A DNA stretch of 64,000 nucleotides, from NCBI GenBank assembly GCA_905221605.1, contig CAJNDS010000300.1, forward strand, positions 62,001 through 126,000. The letters run 5' to 3'. Every line of letters starts with the position of its first letter. The first letter of the stretch is position 1. The notes beneath the pieces are model-generated. The model had not been told where the DNA came from, made no database searches, and worked only from the letters and a program-made list of their open reading frames with translations. The position numbers were made by a program, and so were the translations under genes. Shown here piece after piece: positions 20,165-30,458 of the stretch. The stretch is from Symbiodinium natans. Lineage: Eukaryota > Sar > Dinophyceae > Suessiales > Symbiodiniaceae.

Positions 20165-22698
20165 TTAATTACGCTGCGTGGCATGCTCAAGGAACGTGCG
20201 GTTGACTTTGCGGCTTTCCTCGATGAAGGCTGCCAGGTCGATCGCCTTGGCCGGACCATCCAACCGCAAGCAGCCGTTGAGGAAGTCGTCGGATTGAATG
20301 AAGCCATCATGAGAGGCGTCGAGCATATGAAAGAGCTCCGATGCGTCTTCCTCCTTAGATGCCAAAGTAACCAACTCAACAAGGGAACCTTCTCGCATCC
20401 ACTCGCTGCCAAGTTTGTCAGGCCAGCTTCGTCGACGTCGAGGGCAGCAAACAGCTGCTGCATGTGCGGATTGCGAAGCTGGGCCTGGAAGTCTGGCCAA
20501 GTGATCTGCTCCTGCGCAGACATATGTGTGTCAGGCTTAGGGGTTTTTTGGAGCATCAGTCGCTTCCCTATATAAGCAGAGCCTCAACAAACTCCTAGGG
20601 TTGCGGCCTACGATGCTTCCGTCCTTCTCCGCCTCACGGAAGAGTAAGCCCACTTCTTGAAGGAGGTAGCGGCGTTTTTCCTCTTGCGCATTTTCCAAAG
20701 CACTGTCCACGAAGATGCCAGTTAAGATGTTCCTGAGAATGCGAAAATGTCTCGTGCCTACAACCGCCAAAACATGTGCAGAAAGCTTGTGCAAAACGCA
20801 ACCGCGGGCAAGGATCAAAAGAGCGAAGGCCATGAATGAAATGTACATGCAGAACGGGACCGCCATCCAAGGGGAAATTTCAGAGATGAGTGGTTTCAGC
20901 ATTTCCCGCCACTCTTGGCCATCGGTAATTGCCTGGAACAAAGAAAGCATCGTTCCAGGAAGTGTTCCGAAGTAGTCCTGAAGCTCGTGTGACGCGGAGC
21001 CGTCATTTTCCAGAGCCACTTTGTAATCTGTCACGCATTGAGTCAGGAACACACCCACAGCATAGAGCACCAGAAACATGAAAGCCAGCGTCCATATGAA
21101 TGCCCGCATCCCTTTGACAATCGCAGTCATGATGGCCTTCGCTGCAGATATTGAGTTTTCCGCAACGCAGTGTACCACTACCGAGACCGAGTTATCTTGG
21201 AATCAACCCAAAACGCCACGGGGTCCTGCAACTCACTGCTGATATGCATCATTCGGAGAATTCGCCTGGGAACGGGAGACATCTGCTACGGCTACCAAGC
21301 TGCCCGAATGCAGCCCATTTGCTGTCCTAGCTAGTGCAAAACGCACTGCAGGGACTACACATGTTGCGGGCCTGCGGAAGTTCAGGGTTTAAGGGGGTTT
21401 AGGGTTTAGGGCTTGAGGACAAGTCGCAAGATACGAAGCAACCGGAAGATGCGCAATGCGCGCAGGACAACGCTGTCGGGCATGAGCTCCGGATACCTGA
21501 GTCCTCTTAAAGAACCATGGGTGTATATGATGCCCACGAAAATCCTCAGCTGTTCCCAAGCACCCACATGCCATCAAAACAGATGCTACCTCAGGAGCCA
21601 CCTTGCTCCGACGACACAACCATCACAACCGCAAAACTTTTTGAACAACGTCAGAGCACACTTGTTCGCTCACCTGCGCCAGGATCAGCGTCATATCAAA
21701 AATATTCCAGTAGCGCTCAGGCCCAGCGAAGAAGTCGCAGCCAGCCACTGCAAAGCGGAGTGTCAACTCCACAGCAAAAATCAAAGCGAAGACTATCTCA
21801 CCTAGGCCAAAGCAGAGGCATCTGAGATGATCCCTGGGACAACAAACACCCAAAACAAATAAGAGCTTGTCAGCATCAAGACGCTTACTGCAAATCCAGG
21901 TGGTATTGCCAGGCTCCATGTGTCAGCCTCGTGCTGAGTCTGCAAGCCGATTGAGATGGCATTCGCGAGAATCATTGCACCAATGAAGCCGCTGAACTCC
22001 GTCGACTCGACTAAGGCGGCCAGCCTGGATTGGCCAGGCGAAGACAACTCCTTGATCAATAAAGGGTTTGCCATCTGCATATACCGGCGTGAGGTCCGAA
22101 TCAGCTTATCCTCAGCAGGCATTGTTGGAACTTGGGGAAATCCGCGGGAGCTGTTCTTCGACTTGTACCTGCGGTACTTCTTGTTCAGCGGAGACGTGCT
22201 CCGCGATCTTAGCTTGCGGGGATGGCGGTGCCACTGGCGCATCGCTTCCGCAATGGCCGCATCGTTCAGCATCACTTCTGCACCACCTTCGGAGATCCCC
22301 CTCGTGAACTCAACAGTGCCAACAGTGCCGGCCCTGCCCCACACTGACGCTGGCTCAGCATGGCCAGCATTGCTGGGCAGCGGCAGACGAAGATGTTGCG
22401 TCGGACCTGATGAAATCCGCCGTGCATCAGGCTGCCCCGATGTTGATGGGGACGGCGGATGAGTGACGGAACCCCTCACCGGAACTCCGATGTCATTCAA
22501 CACTTCCTGGAGTGCTGCCCGCGTTTCGGATCGGATCGCGCCCCGCCATGGCTCAGACCCTACGCCGTCCCCAGGCTGTGCCATTTCCTTGAGCAGTGCG
22601 CAAGCTTGGCTGCAGACCCACTGTTCATGCACATGCTTCAAACATATATCATCCTCTTTGACTATTTGAAAATTTCGCGCAAAATGTTTCAGATCCAA
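20165..22698 (-). CDS. Voltage-gated cation channel with C-terminal EF-hands
   Basis: Membrane channel of the Na+/Ca2+ voltage-gated superfamily, single six-helix domain as far as visible. Exons in transcript order: A, up to 22,698-21,889, N-terminal cytoplasmic region and S1 (FSGFIGAMILANAISIGL), donor GTAAGC; B, 21,821-21,674, S2-S3 (LGEIVFALIFAVELTLRF, then WNIFDMTLILAQ), donor GTGAGC; C, about 21,549-21,412, S4 voltage sensor (VVLRALRIFRLLRILRLVLK, Arg every third residue); D, about 21,197-20,817, S5, pore (TLPGTMLSLFQAITDGQEW) and start of S6; E, 20,732-20,612, NILTGIFVDSALENAQEEKR, donor GTAGGC; F, 20,511-about 20,425, WPDFQAQLRNPHMQQLFAAL; G, 20,353-20,165, EF-hand LDASHDGFIQSDDF then CLRLDGPAKAIDLAAF and stop. 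The EF-hand after the channel suggests Ca2+ feedback on gating (inference). A non-GT donor is needed between D and E and probably after F. The true start may lie in an exon further right. Confidence 0.85.
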
Positions 22699-22699
22699 G

Positions 22700-23285
22700 A
22701 TCCAAAATCAAAAGGGTAACGCCACACTCCACCCATGCCAGGACAAAAGCAGGTGGCCCATTCAGATCTTGACGAAGATTGCGGCTTTGAAAAGTGGATT
22801 ATTGCCACCCATCCCATTGTCGGCTGTGCCATCACAATGTCTTTTTGTTTTCGCATGATTTTGTCTCGCACTTTCTTCGGCAACCCATCTCTACAGCAAG
22901 CCACCGGCACAAAGGATGTAAGGAAGGCTGAGGGCGGCTCACGCGTGGACATCGTTGCCGGAACTCCTTCCGAACCCCTTCATAGGCGGGATTGTATGGC
23001 TCTCCCAAGAAACAGGATTTTTCATAGGACCTGTTCACTGCCAGCACTAGTCCGTTACGAATGTTCCTAAATGCTCACCTCAATAAAACAACGCTCCACG
23101 CATCCTTTTTTTCATGCTGGCGAAGAAAATCCCGGTCGGTGCTCCGGTCAGAGCAAATTCGGGCAAAAGCACCGGGCAGAAGAAAGAAGGACAGAATGCT
23201 GGTCGTGGCCACCAAAGTTTTTTCAGGCGGAAGCTTGACCCGGAGGGGTATCGGGGCCAGCATTGTTCAAGCAGACGCCAGCGAG
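22700..23285. other. No gene supported
   Basis: Upstream side of the channel gene. Neither strand shows a convincing further exon. Minus-strand frames near 22,832-23,047 are not recognisable. The promoter of the channel gene could lie here, but dinoflagellates lack a standard TATA box and I cannot point to one. Confidence 0.3.
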
Positions 23286-23287
23286 AC

Positions 23288-23745
23288 AGGTCCTCTTCCA
23301 GTGGGTAGCCCAGATCGCGGTCGACACGACGCTCGTCAGCCCACTGCAGAGGCGCGGAGAGCCCCGTCCAGGAGCCGACGTCGAGCCCGGTTGCGCGCTT
23401 CGCCACGCCGAGGCGCGCAAACATCGCACGTACCCGGAGCTGCGTGCGGGCTGGCGGGCAAGGGCGTTGTCGGTTGGTCGTCTTCGGCATGGAAGTCGGA
23501 GGACGATTCAGCCCCAACGCCCTGGCCTTCATCCGCCGCCTGGCGCGTGGAATGCGGCTGCGGCCGGCCGGGCGCTCACCCGGCGGTGGCATTGCCTCGC
23601 GTCATTGGCGGCACTGTGCGCACACGCGCACGCGCTGCTCGAGCTGCCGGTGCAGCCGTGCGACGCGGGGGATGATCAGGAGCTGCCGCTGGGGGAGTTG
23701 CTCGCCGAACGCCCAGGGCAGCCGGACTGTGAGCCCTGACGGTAG
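23288..23745 (+). pseudogene. LINE 3'-end fragment (C-terminal domain), frameshifted
   Basis: The plus strand carries the C-terminal region of the dinoflagellate LINE polyprotein in pieces: VAQIAVDTTLVSPLQRRGEP and HRTYPEL in one frame, RLVVFGMEVGGRFSPNALAF in a second, then CLASLAALCAHAHALLELPV back in the first. At least two frameshifts separate them, so it is a dead remnant. It ends shortly before an A-rich stretch near 23,787-23,797 and faces the minus-strand fragment at 24,050-24,815 tail to tail. Confidence 0.8.
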
Positions 23746-24049
23746 CCCCGACCCTTGAACCCAGGACAGCGGGTGCAAAAAGGAGCGAGAAAAAAAAATT
23801 GCCGTTTTGCAACCCACATGTCCATGACTTCACGTGAAGCGTCGGAAAGGACCCTGTCTGGGTGGGAGAAGTCGCAGACTGGAGACGTTCCCAAGCTTGC
23901 GCACACAGTGGTATGTGCACCAACGGAGGAGAAAGCTGGCCTTGGTCGATCTTGGGAACCAGACCATACCGAGAGAGCTTTTTTTTCTCACACACCTTTT
24001 TCCGCAGGTCGTCCCAAGCCCCGGTCCCTGTACAAGCCTACGCGTCTGC

Positions 24050-24815
24050 TCACGCTGCGCGCGGCGCGACTCGGCTCGTGGCGGGAGCAACAGCCCAGCG
24101 CGATTCCGCAAGGACCTCATGCAGCTCGGGCTCAGGGCTGCCGCCTTGGCACTCCCCGTGCAGCGGCAGCTCCAGCAACGACGTTGCAAAGGCGCGCTGC
24201 GTCGCGACGGAGAGGATGCCACTCCAGCGCTGCACCCAGGCGCCGCAGGCGGTCGCACGTAGGGCGGCAGGCGCCCCCGACGCACGTGCGCGCACAAGTA
24301 GGCGGACGAACTGGGCTGCCTCGCGCGACCAGCGGCCGCCTACCTCGACACCGACAACAACAAGGCGGCATCGGCGCGCCCTTTTTTTTGCGCGCCCTTT
24401 CCAGTTCAGGGTAGGTCTGGCGGCGCTTGCGCTGGGCGGCTTGGTCAATGGCCAGAGCCGGTCGGGTATCTGCACCGGCCCGTGGCTCGCCCGAGCCACG
24501 GGCCGGTCCTGCCAACAGGGCTGACTATGGTGGCATCGACGGCGAGCTGCGCACCATGCCGCAGTGGCAGACCATTGCACACGACCTCGATGCGCCTGGC
24601 GTCTTGCACGGAGGCATCGAGGTTCATGTCGGCCAAACGGACGTTCTGGGCGACACGAGCGCCCGCCTCGCGGCGGGCTAGCGCCCGCTCAAGCGGCATC
24701 GCCCGGGCGGGGAGCACCCCAGCAGTAGCGCAGGCTGTGCGGCGGTCGTCCCAGGGGTCAAGCTGGCCGCTGCAATGCAGCGCTTGGGGCGTGGCGTGCC
24801 GACCCACGGACGGCC
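24050..24815 (-). pseudogene. LINE C-terminal fragment, minus strand, frameshifted
   Basis: Starting near 24,815 the minus strand reads the LINE C-terminal segment: LDPWDDRRTACATAGVL, ARVAQNVRLADMNLDASVQD, RRIEVVCNGLPLRHGAQLAV and DATIVSPV. After a frameshift near 24,490 comes AQRKRRQTYPELERA, and after another near 24,385 RLVVVGVEVGGRWSREAAQF, then QRWSGILSVATQRAFATSLL and a stop at about 24,050. Same family as the plus-strand copy at 23,288-23,745 but a different copy. Its head abuts the head of the plus-strand LINE piece at 24,843, so the two lie head to head. Confidence 0.8.
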
Positions 24816-27299
24816 GGCTGGTGGGAGGAGGCGAGGCGCCTTTTGGTGGCATCTGAGCCCGTGGCGCCAGATTTGCTGATTGCAGCTCTCGGTCGAGCTG
24901 TCGAGGTGGCGCCTGCCCATGCCCACCACCTTCCGGACCTCGTCGACCGCCTCGCGCACGCCAGGCTGCCGGGTAGCGACATTGGCTGGGCCGTCCGCCA
25001 GTTCCGCGAGCCCGACGGGTACTTGTTGGCTCCCGCGCAGGAGGCTCTCTTGGAGTGCTACGGCGGCATTCGTTTGGCGTCGGCGCTGGACCGTCACGCC
25101 GACCGTTTGCGCCCGGTACCTGTGCCGCCCCGGGAGGCTGCGGATGCCGCGGAGCCCGACGCTCCCGAGTGTCCCCACCGCGCGCAGAGACGCCGAAGCT
25201 GTCAAGGCCAAGGGCGTGAGCCATCCGAGGACCCCGAGCCGCCAGACCCGCCTGGTGGACCCGCGGACGACCTCGACGCGGAAGGGGAAAGGCCCGTGCC
25301 AGCCTCCGCGCCCCCGCCTCGCGCTGCGGCACGCGTTGCGCTAGCGTGCCTGGACGAGGTGGACCTCTGTCTCGAATTCCGTGTGCCAGTCCCCACCCTG
25401 CACTGCGTTCCGCGTTTTCTGGTCGCGGGGGTTCGTCGAGCCCTGACCAGCGCTCTGCGCGCCGTGCAGGAAGCATCTCACGGAGGCGACGCAACAGCGC
25501 AGGACCGTGCGTGGAAGCTGTTTCTGCTTCTCCCCCGCCTCCTGCTGCGCCGCAGCGGCTCCCAGGGTGCTGAAGGTCGCGCTGAAGTTTTAGAGCGTAT
25601 TGAGCTCGTCGAGGCAGGGAGCGTAGAGAGGCTGCTCCGCGACCCGCGCTCCCAACCTCCGCCGGCAAGGCAGGCGCGTCCTGATACCGACAACGCCCGC
25701 CGGGAGCACGCGTGTGCCCGCGTGCGCCAGGGGCAGTTGTCGCGCGCTCGGCAAGTGCTCACAGCTGGGGTGCTGGCGCCAGGCGACGACACCACGCTTG
25801 CGGCCCTGCGCGATCCTGCCAGGCGCCCGCCAGTACCCCGCCAGGAAATCGCGGCGGAATCTCTGCAGGTCGACCCGGCACACCGCGTGGCTTTGACGGT
25901 GCAGCAAGTTGCCGAGGCATTGCGAAGCACTAAGCGCGGAGCAGCTCCAGGGTTGTCGGGCGCCACTGCCGAGCAGTACAAGCTGTTGCTCGACGAACCC
26001 TCCGTGCTTGAGGCGTTTACAGCCGTCGTCAACAGCCTGGCGCGGGCGGAAGTGCCTGCCACCGTCGCAGACGCGCTTGCCCTCTCGCGCCTTACAGCGC
26101 TGCGCAAGCCCAATGGTGGCGTTCGCGGCATCGCAACCGGCGACGTGCTAAGGCGCCTCGTGTCCAGGGTGCTTGCTCGCACGTTTGCTGACGTGTTCGA
26201 CCGCGCCACACGCCCCTACCAGTACGCCCTCAGCACGCGCACCGGAACGGATGCCTTGGCCGCTGTCCTACGAGCCGCTGTTGAGATGGACCCTGAAGCG
26301 GTGGTCGTGTCGCTTGAGGGCCGCAGTGCGTACGATAGCATCAGTCGTGCGGCCATCTTCCGGAAGCTGCGGGATACGGCGCCTCAGCTCGTGCCCTTCG
26401 TGCGCAGCGTGTATGCGCGCACTTCCACCTTTTTGTGGTGGGACGCCGATGGCCAGGTCCACGAGGTGTTGCAGGCCGAGAGCGTGGAGCAGGGTGACCC
26501 GCTGGCACCCGCGCTCTACGCCCTCGGCCAGCACGATGCTTTGCACGCGGCCGCGGCAGACCTGCGTGAAACGGAGTTCCTCGCGGCGTTCCTCGACAAC
26601 CTCTACGTCGTCACGTCCCCTGCAAGGGCGAGCGAGCGTCTCAAGACGTGCGTCTACAGTGCCGCGGGGGGCGAGGCGCCGCCCGGCATCGTTGCCCTCG
26701 GCGAGGAGGTCTGGAGGGGGGACAAGCCGCCCGCCGAACGAGGGTTCGTCGCGTTGGGGGTCCCCATCGGGCACGAGGAGTACGTCCAGGCGCAGGCAGC
26801 CCGCCGTGCGGAGGAGGAGCTCAGTCTGTTACGCCACCTGCCGCAGCTCCCCGATTTGCAGTGCGCGTGGCTCCTTCTCGCCTTTTGTGCGGCGCCTCGG
26901 GCACAGCACCTGCTCCGCAACCTGCCGCCGGCGTCCGCTGCCCCTTATGCACGTGCGCACGACGATGCCGTATGGCGCGCTCTCGCGTCCATGCTGGGCG
27001 ATGACGATCCTGGGTCCGATGCGTGGCAAGTCGCACGGGACATAGCGTTCTTGCCAGGATCGCTCGGTGGTCTCGGCCTGGCGCCTGCGGAGCGGCTGTC
27101 GCCACTGGGCAGCGTGGGCAGACGCGCTGCCCGTCCTGCAACAGCGGTGCCGGCCGGCGATGGAGCGGTGCCCTGCGACAGTTGCAAGCCGGAGACGCGG
27201 CGGAGGCGGAAAGAAGTGTGGAGTGCGAGAACAGCATCCCTTTGCCAACCATTCGCCCAGACGCCGGGCTCACCACGAACGTCTTGCGGCGGCGCTGTG

Positions 27300-27556
27300 C
27301 GCAGACGCGGCTCCCATCCGGGCCGGTGGCCCCATTCTTGCTCGTCGAGGTGGACGCCTGCAACCATGGCAGCCTGGAGGCTTGGCGCCGCAGCTGGCTA
27401 CCGGCCTGGAGCTCTTGCAGGCAACGCTCGACGGCTTCGGGACACCGCTGTTGCAGCACAGGCAGTGCGTCCGCCCATGCCGCCCAATAGGCTGCAGGCG
27501 AAATGCGCTCCGCATGCAAAAGGCCCGGACCGCCAAGGGAGGCTGGCAGGAAGGCA
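27300..27556 (-). pseudogene. Inverted LINE fragment inside the LINE cluster
   Basis: Read on the minus strand, this block gives LPASLGGPGLLHAERISPAA, then YWAAWADALPVLQQRC and about 45 further residues. That is the same protein segment as plus-strand 27,045-27,180, but in opposite orientation and clearly diverged. The two copies form an inverted repeat with about 250 bp between them. Confidence 0.7.
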
Positions 27557-27760
27557 ATGTTCCGGGCTTGACCTGCGCAGCCTCCGCATCAGCCGTTGCA
27601 GGGGACGTGACGACCCCAGGAGTAAAACGCCTCGACATGGTCGTCTACCCAGTGTCACCACTGACGCACAGGACACCCACAGCCGTGCGGGGATGCAGAA
27701 AACGGCGCGGCGCTGTGAGTCGCGGAGTGACGCAAGCAGACGGCTTACCCTGAACTCACG
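27557..27760 (+). pseudogene. LINE C-terminal scrap, plus strand
   Basis: A short plus-strand piece reads TTPGVKRLDMVVYPVSPLTH, matching the LDLVVYG...VSPLT region of the family's C-terminal part. It follows the inverted block and is truncated. A short A-run lies just beyond, at 27,813-27,823. Confidence 0.55.
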
Positions 27761-27959
27761 CGCGGTGGGCCAGCCGTAGGAGGTAAACAGGTACTGACAC
27801 CACAGGCACCAGGAAAAAAAAACGCGAGAAACAAAAATGAAAAACGGGGTCGCAGCGAGGCCCAACTGACCGCGAACCCGGCACTCAGTTCTGTTGAGCT
27901 TCCATCGCTATGGAATTCAATTAAATGTGAGAACGAAGTGAAAGAGTACTAAAAGACCA

Positions 27960-28140
27960 TACAATGGAAATATAAGATAGGCGGGTGGGTCACTTGTGAC
28001 TTCTCTCGGGTGTCACTTCTGACTTCTCGAGAGGCGGGTCACTTGTGACTTCTCTCGGGTGTCACCTGTGACTTCTCTAGCCGGCGAAATTGCAACACCT
28101 CTCAGCAAAAATGCATGGAATCACTTGTGACTTCTCTGCC
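27960..28140. repeat. Minisatellite of GTGACTTCTCTCGGGTGTCAC-like units
   Basis: At least five diverged copies of a unit built from CACTTGTGACTTCTC and GGGTGTCAC. The reverse complement of the same words occurs at 30,725-30,775 (AGAAGTCACAGGTGACACCC), so the telomere-like block between them is bracketed by inverted copies. Confidence 0.85.
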
Positions 28141-28199
28141 TTGGGATCGGGTTTCAACCTTGCATCTTGGACTGTCTCGCACGGGTCCGCGGCTTGGGC

Positions 28200-28450
28200 T
28201 CAGGGTTCAGACGGTCATGGGATTGGGTTCTAGCCTCAGGGTTCAGGGTTTAGGGTTCATGGTTTCGGGTTTTCGGGTTTACGGTGTTAGGGTTTTGGGT
28301 TTAGTGTTTAGGGTCTGGGGTTTAGGATTTAGGGTTGAGGTTGAGGGTGACCTTTAGGGTTTAGGTTGAGGGTTTAGGGTTGAGCCCCGAACCCTAAACC
28401 CTAAACCCTGAACCCTGAACCCTAAACCCCAAGCCCTAGACCCTAAACCC
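28200..28450. repeat. Degenerate TTTAGGG then CCCTAAA block
   Basis: TTTAGGG-type repeats with many TTCAGGG, TTTTGGG and GTTGAGG variants up to about 28,384, switching to CCCTAAA orientation at about 28,388-28,450. The 80-codon open frame at 28,115-28,357 is repeat translation, not a gene. Confidence 0.9.
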
Positions 28451-28670
28451 ACTAGAGAAGTGACCGAAGTGAGGCAGTACTGCGCCGGCTGCGGCTTCCG
28501 CTGCAACTGCGGGCCGAAAGAAGCGGGCCGCCGCGGGGAAGAGAGGCCCGCACCTGGGTGTTGAGGGTTACCCTAAACCCTAAACCCTAAACCCTAAACC
28601 CTGAACCCTAAACCCTAAACCCCAAACCCTAAACCCTAAACCCTGAACCCTAAACCCTAAACCCTAAAAC
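28451..28670. repeat. Duplicated block, copy 1 (Cys-rich segment plus CCCTAAA tail)
   Basis: This roughly 120-bp non-telomeric block (CACTAGAGAAGTGACCGAAG ... CACCTGGGTGTTGAGGGTTA), followed by CCCTAAA repeats, recurs in the same orientation at 30,459-30,660 with only a few differences. In the plus frame it reads RQYCAGCGFRCNCGPK, with four closely spaced Cys. Upstream it is entered from a CCCTAAACCCACTAG run that resembles a splice acceptor. It may be a duplicated exon or simply a repeat unit. Confidence 0.8.
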
Positions 28671-29190
28671 TTCAGGGTTTTGAGGGTTTTGAGGGTTTTG
28701 AGGGTTTTGAGGGTGTTGAGGGTTTGGAGGGTTTTGAGGGTTGAGGTTAAGCGTTCAGAGGATGTGACGGCTTCAGGGACTAGGTTTTCAGGTATTTGAG
28801 GGCTTTGTGAGTTTGATGATTGTTGACAGTTTTCATTCAGACCTTTTCAGGGCTTAGGGTTTAGTTTATGATGTTGAGGGTTTTAGAGATTTTGGTTGCA
28901 ATTTGTTCATGTTTTTTGTATGTAGGGTTTTGGTTTTGTGTTTTTTGCCATGGATGGATTTCTAGCTGTTCGTTCCAATGGTCAGTTCTTTACATGAGTT
29001 ATAGTGCTTTGCGGTGTTCTTATTTACAATGGAGCCGACCCCTAGGCCCTAAACCCATAACAAACCTGACCCCAAGCCCTAAACCCCAAACCCCAAACCC
29101 TAAACCCTAAACCCTAAACCCTCAACCCTAAACTTGAAAGCGCAGGCGCCTCGACCACGACGTGCTATCCCATGATGGCCAGGGGGCCTC
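28671..29190. other. GGGTTTTGA repeats and low-complexity DNA
   Basis: A run of about seven TTTTGAGGG-type units at 28,673-28,745, then T/G-rich sequence and a CCCTAAA run at about 29,040-29,132. No gene is seen. Confidence 0.7.
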
Positions 29191-29197
29191 GGCAGTT

Positions 29198-29450
29198 CTT
29201 AGGGTTTAGGGTTTAGGGTTAGGGTTTAGGGTTTAGGGTTTAGGGTTTAGGGTTTAGGGTTTAGGGTTTAGGGTTTAGGGTTTAGGGTTTAGGGTTTAGG
29301 GTTTAGGGCTTAGGGTTTAGGGTTTAGGGTACGCTTAGGGTTTTAGGGGGTTAGGCATTAGGGTTTAGGGCAAGTTTAGGGTTTAGGGGTTAGGGTTTAT
29401 ATAGATTTTTGTTTAAGGGGTTTGGGGTTTAAGAGTTAGGGGTTAGGGCT
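29198..29450. repeat. TTTAGGG telomere-like array, near-perfect core
   Basis: About 17 copies of TTTAGGG from 29,198 to 29,330, then degenerate TTAGGG/TTTAGGGG units to about 29,450. With 6,281-6,436 this is one of the two cleanest arrays. Confidence 0.95.
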
Positions 29451-30150
29451 AATGGTTCGAAGCCCCTAGTTTTGAGCAACCGTGTTGCTGGCTGGGCCCC
29501 TTAGGCCCTCTTAAACATGCTTCTAGAAAAGGCTCTCTTAAACCCAATAAGGGAAAATAAAAAAAACATCCCAAGAGCCTACCTGGATAATGAATGAGCC
29601 CGGGGTGTGGCGACAACGACCAGCTGCAGAGATAGCGAGGGCTCGGAAGTCAACGCGGGTTCCGGTTTAGGGTTTAGGGTTTAGGCTTTAGAGTTTGGGG
29701 TTTGGGGTGTGGGGTTTGGGGTTAGGGATTAGGGATTTCCTAAACCCAAAACGCTCGGCGCAAGAGATCCTTGCTCAAAGGATCAGGTGTCTTAGTAGGT
29801 AGGGTTCTAGTTCGGGTAGCCATCGTCTCAACTAACTACTTCTAACCCCAATTACGGTACTTGTGTAACTACTCAGTTTCTAAGTCCCATGATCACCTCA
29901 AGACCCGTAAGTTTGGGGCATTATGTTACAGGCTACCTTTCATTTAAGGGGGCCCTGAATTTATAAGAATCCCCTGATCCCGCACCTCTACACGCTGAGA
30001 TCTAGATGTTAAACTTGGGATGCTCCCTGTTATGGTAACTGTCTCTCAAAGGGCTTAGGGTTTAGGGTTTAGGGGCCGATTGCCATGGCATGTTCTTCAA
30101 CCCGGCTTTGGCACATCATTGGCACATGATAGCACAAGGAGCTCACCTTT
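29451..30150. other. No gene; scattered telomere-like units
   Basis: Unique-looking sequence with small TTTAGGG patches (29,665-29,720 and 30,053-30,073). No open frame above background on either strand. Confidence 0.6.
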
Positions 30151-30458
30151 CAACTAAACCCTTAACCCTAAACCCTAAACCCTAAACCCTTAACCCTTAT
30201 CCTAAACCCTAAACCCTACTGTCAATTCCAGTGATATTGGGTCCCTTCGAGCACACCATTATAGCCGAAGGCGCAGAGCACCCTAAACCCTAAACCCCCA
30301 ACCCCTATAAACCCTAACCCGAAACCCTAAGCAAGACCGAAACCCTGAACCCTTAAACCTTCTCCCTAGACCGCGAATCCCGAAACCCCAAACCCCACAC
30401 CCCTAACCCCAAATCCCCAAACCCGAAACCCTAACCCCAAGCCCTAAACCCTAAACCC
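30151..30458. repeat. CCCTAAA telomere-like block, degenerate
   Basis: CCCTAAA and variants (CCCTTAA, CCCCAAA, CCCGAAA) on the plus strand in two patches, 30,151-30,217 and 30,280-30,458. The second leads directly into copy 2 of the duplicated block. Confidence 0.9.

Larger units (their letters stand above)
24843..27779 (+). mobile_element. LINE (non-LTR retrotransposon) RT region, 978-codon open frame with altered active site
   Basis: Non-LTR reverse transcriptase of the dinoflagellate LINE type. Residues 1-90 and 170-330 are the region before RT (with LDEVDLCLEFRVPVPTL and RQGQLSRARQVLTAGVLAPG). The RT runs from about 360 (KRGAAPGLSGATAEQYKLLL) to 690. RT landmarks: RLTALRKPNGGVRGIATGDV (417-435), motif A LEGRSAYD (491-498), motif B EQGDPLAPALYALGQHDA (549-566), motif C FLDN (583-586). 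The usual forms are LDGRSAYD and FLDD, so two palm aspartates are changed (E492, N586). A short internal deletion follows motif C. True LINE homology ends near codon 750; a frameshift near 27,100 moves it to another frame (WAAWADALPVLQQRC). The rest of the open frame, to 27,779, is not LINE sense sequence. I read it as an inactive copy. Confidence 0.85.

Noticed and set aside
24445-25668. 407-codon minus-strand open frame
   Set aside because: Its larger part is the antisense of the plus-strand LINE frame from 24,843. Only the part below about 24,815 is real LINE sense sequence, and it is listed as a fragment.
25478-26774. Minus-strand open frames of 168-243 codons opposite the LINE RT
   Set aside because: GC-rich antisense shadows. 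The plus strand carries clear RT motifs.
28115-28357. 80-codon plus-strand frame rich in Gly, Phe, Arg and Val
   Set aside because: Translation of degenerate TTTAGGG repeat.
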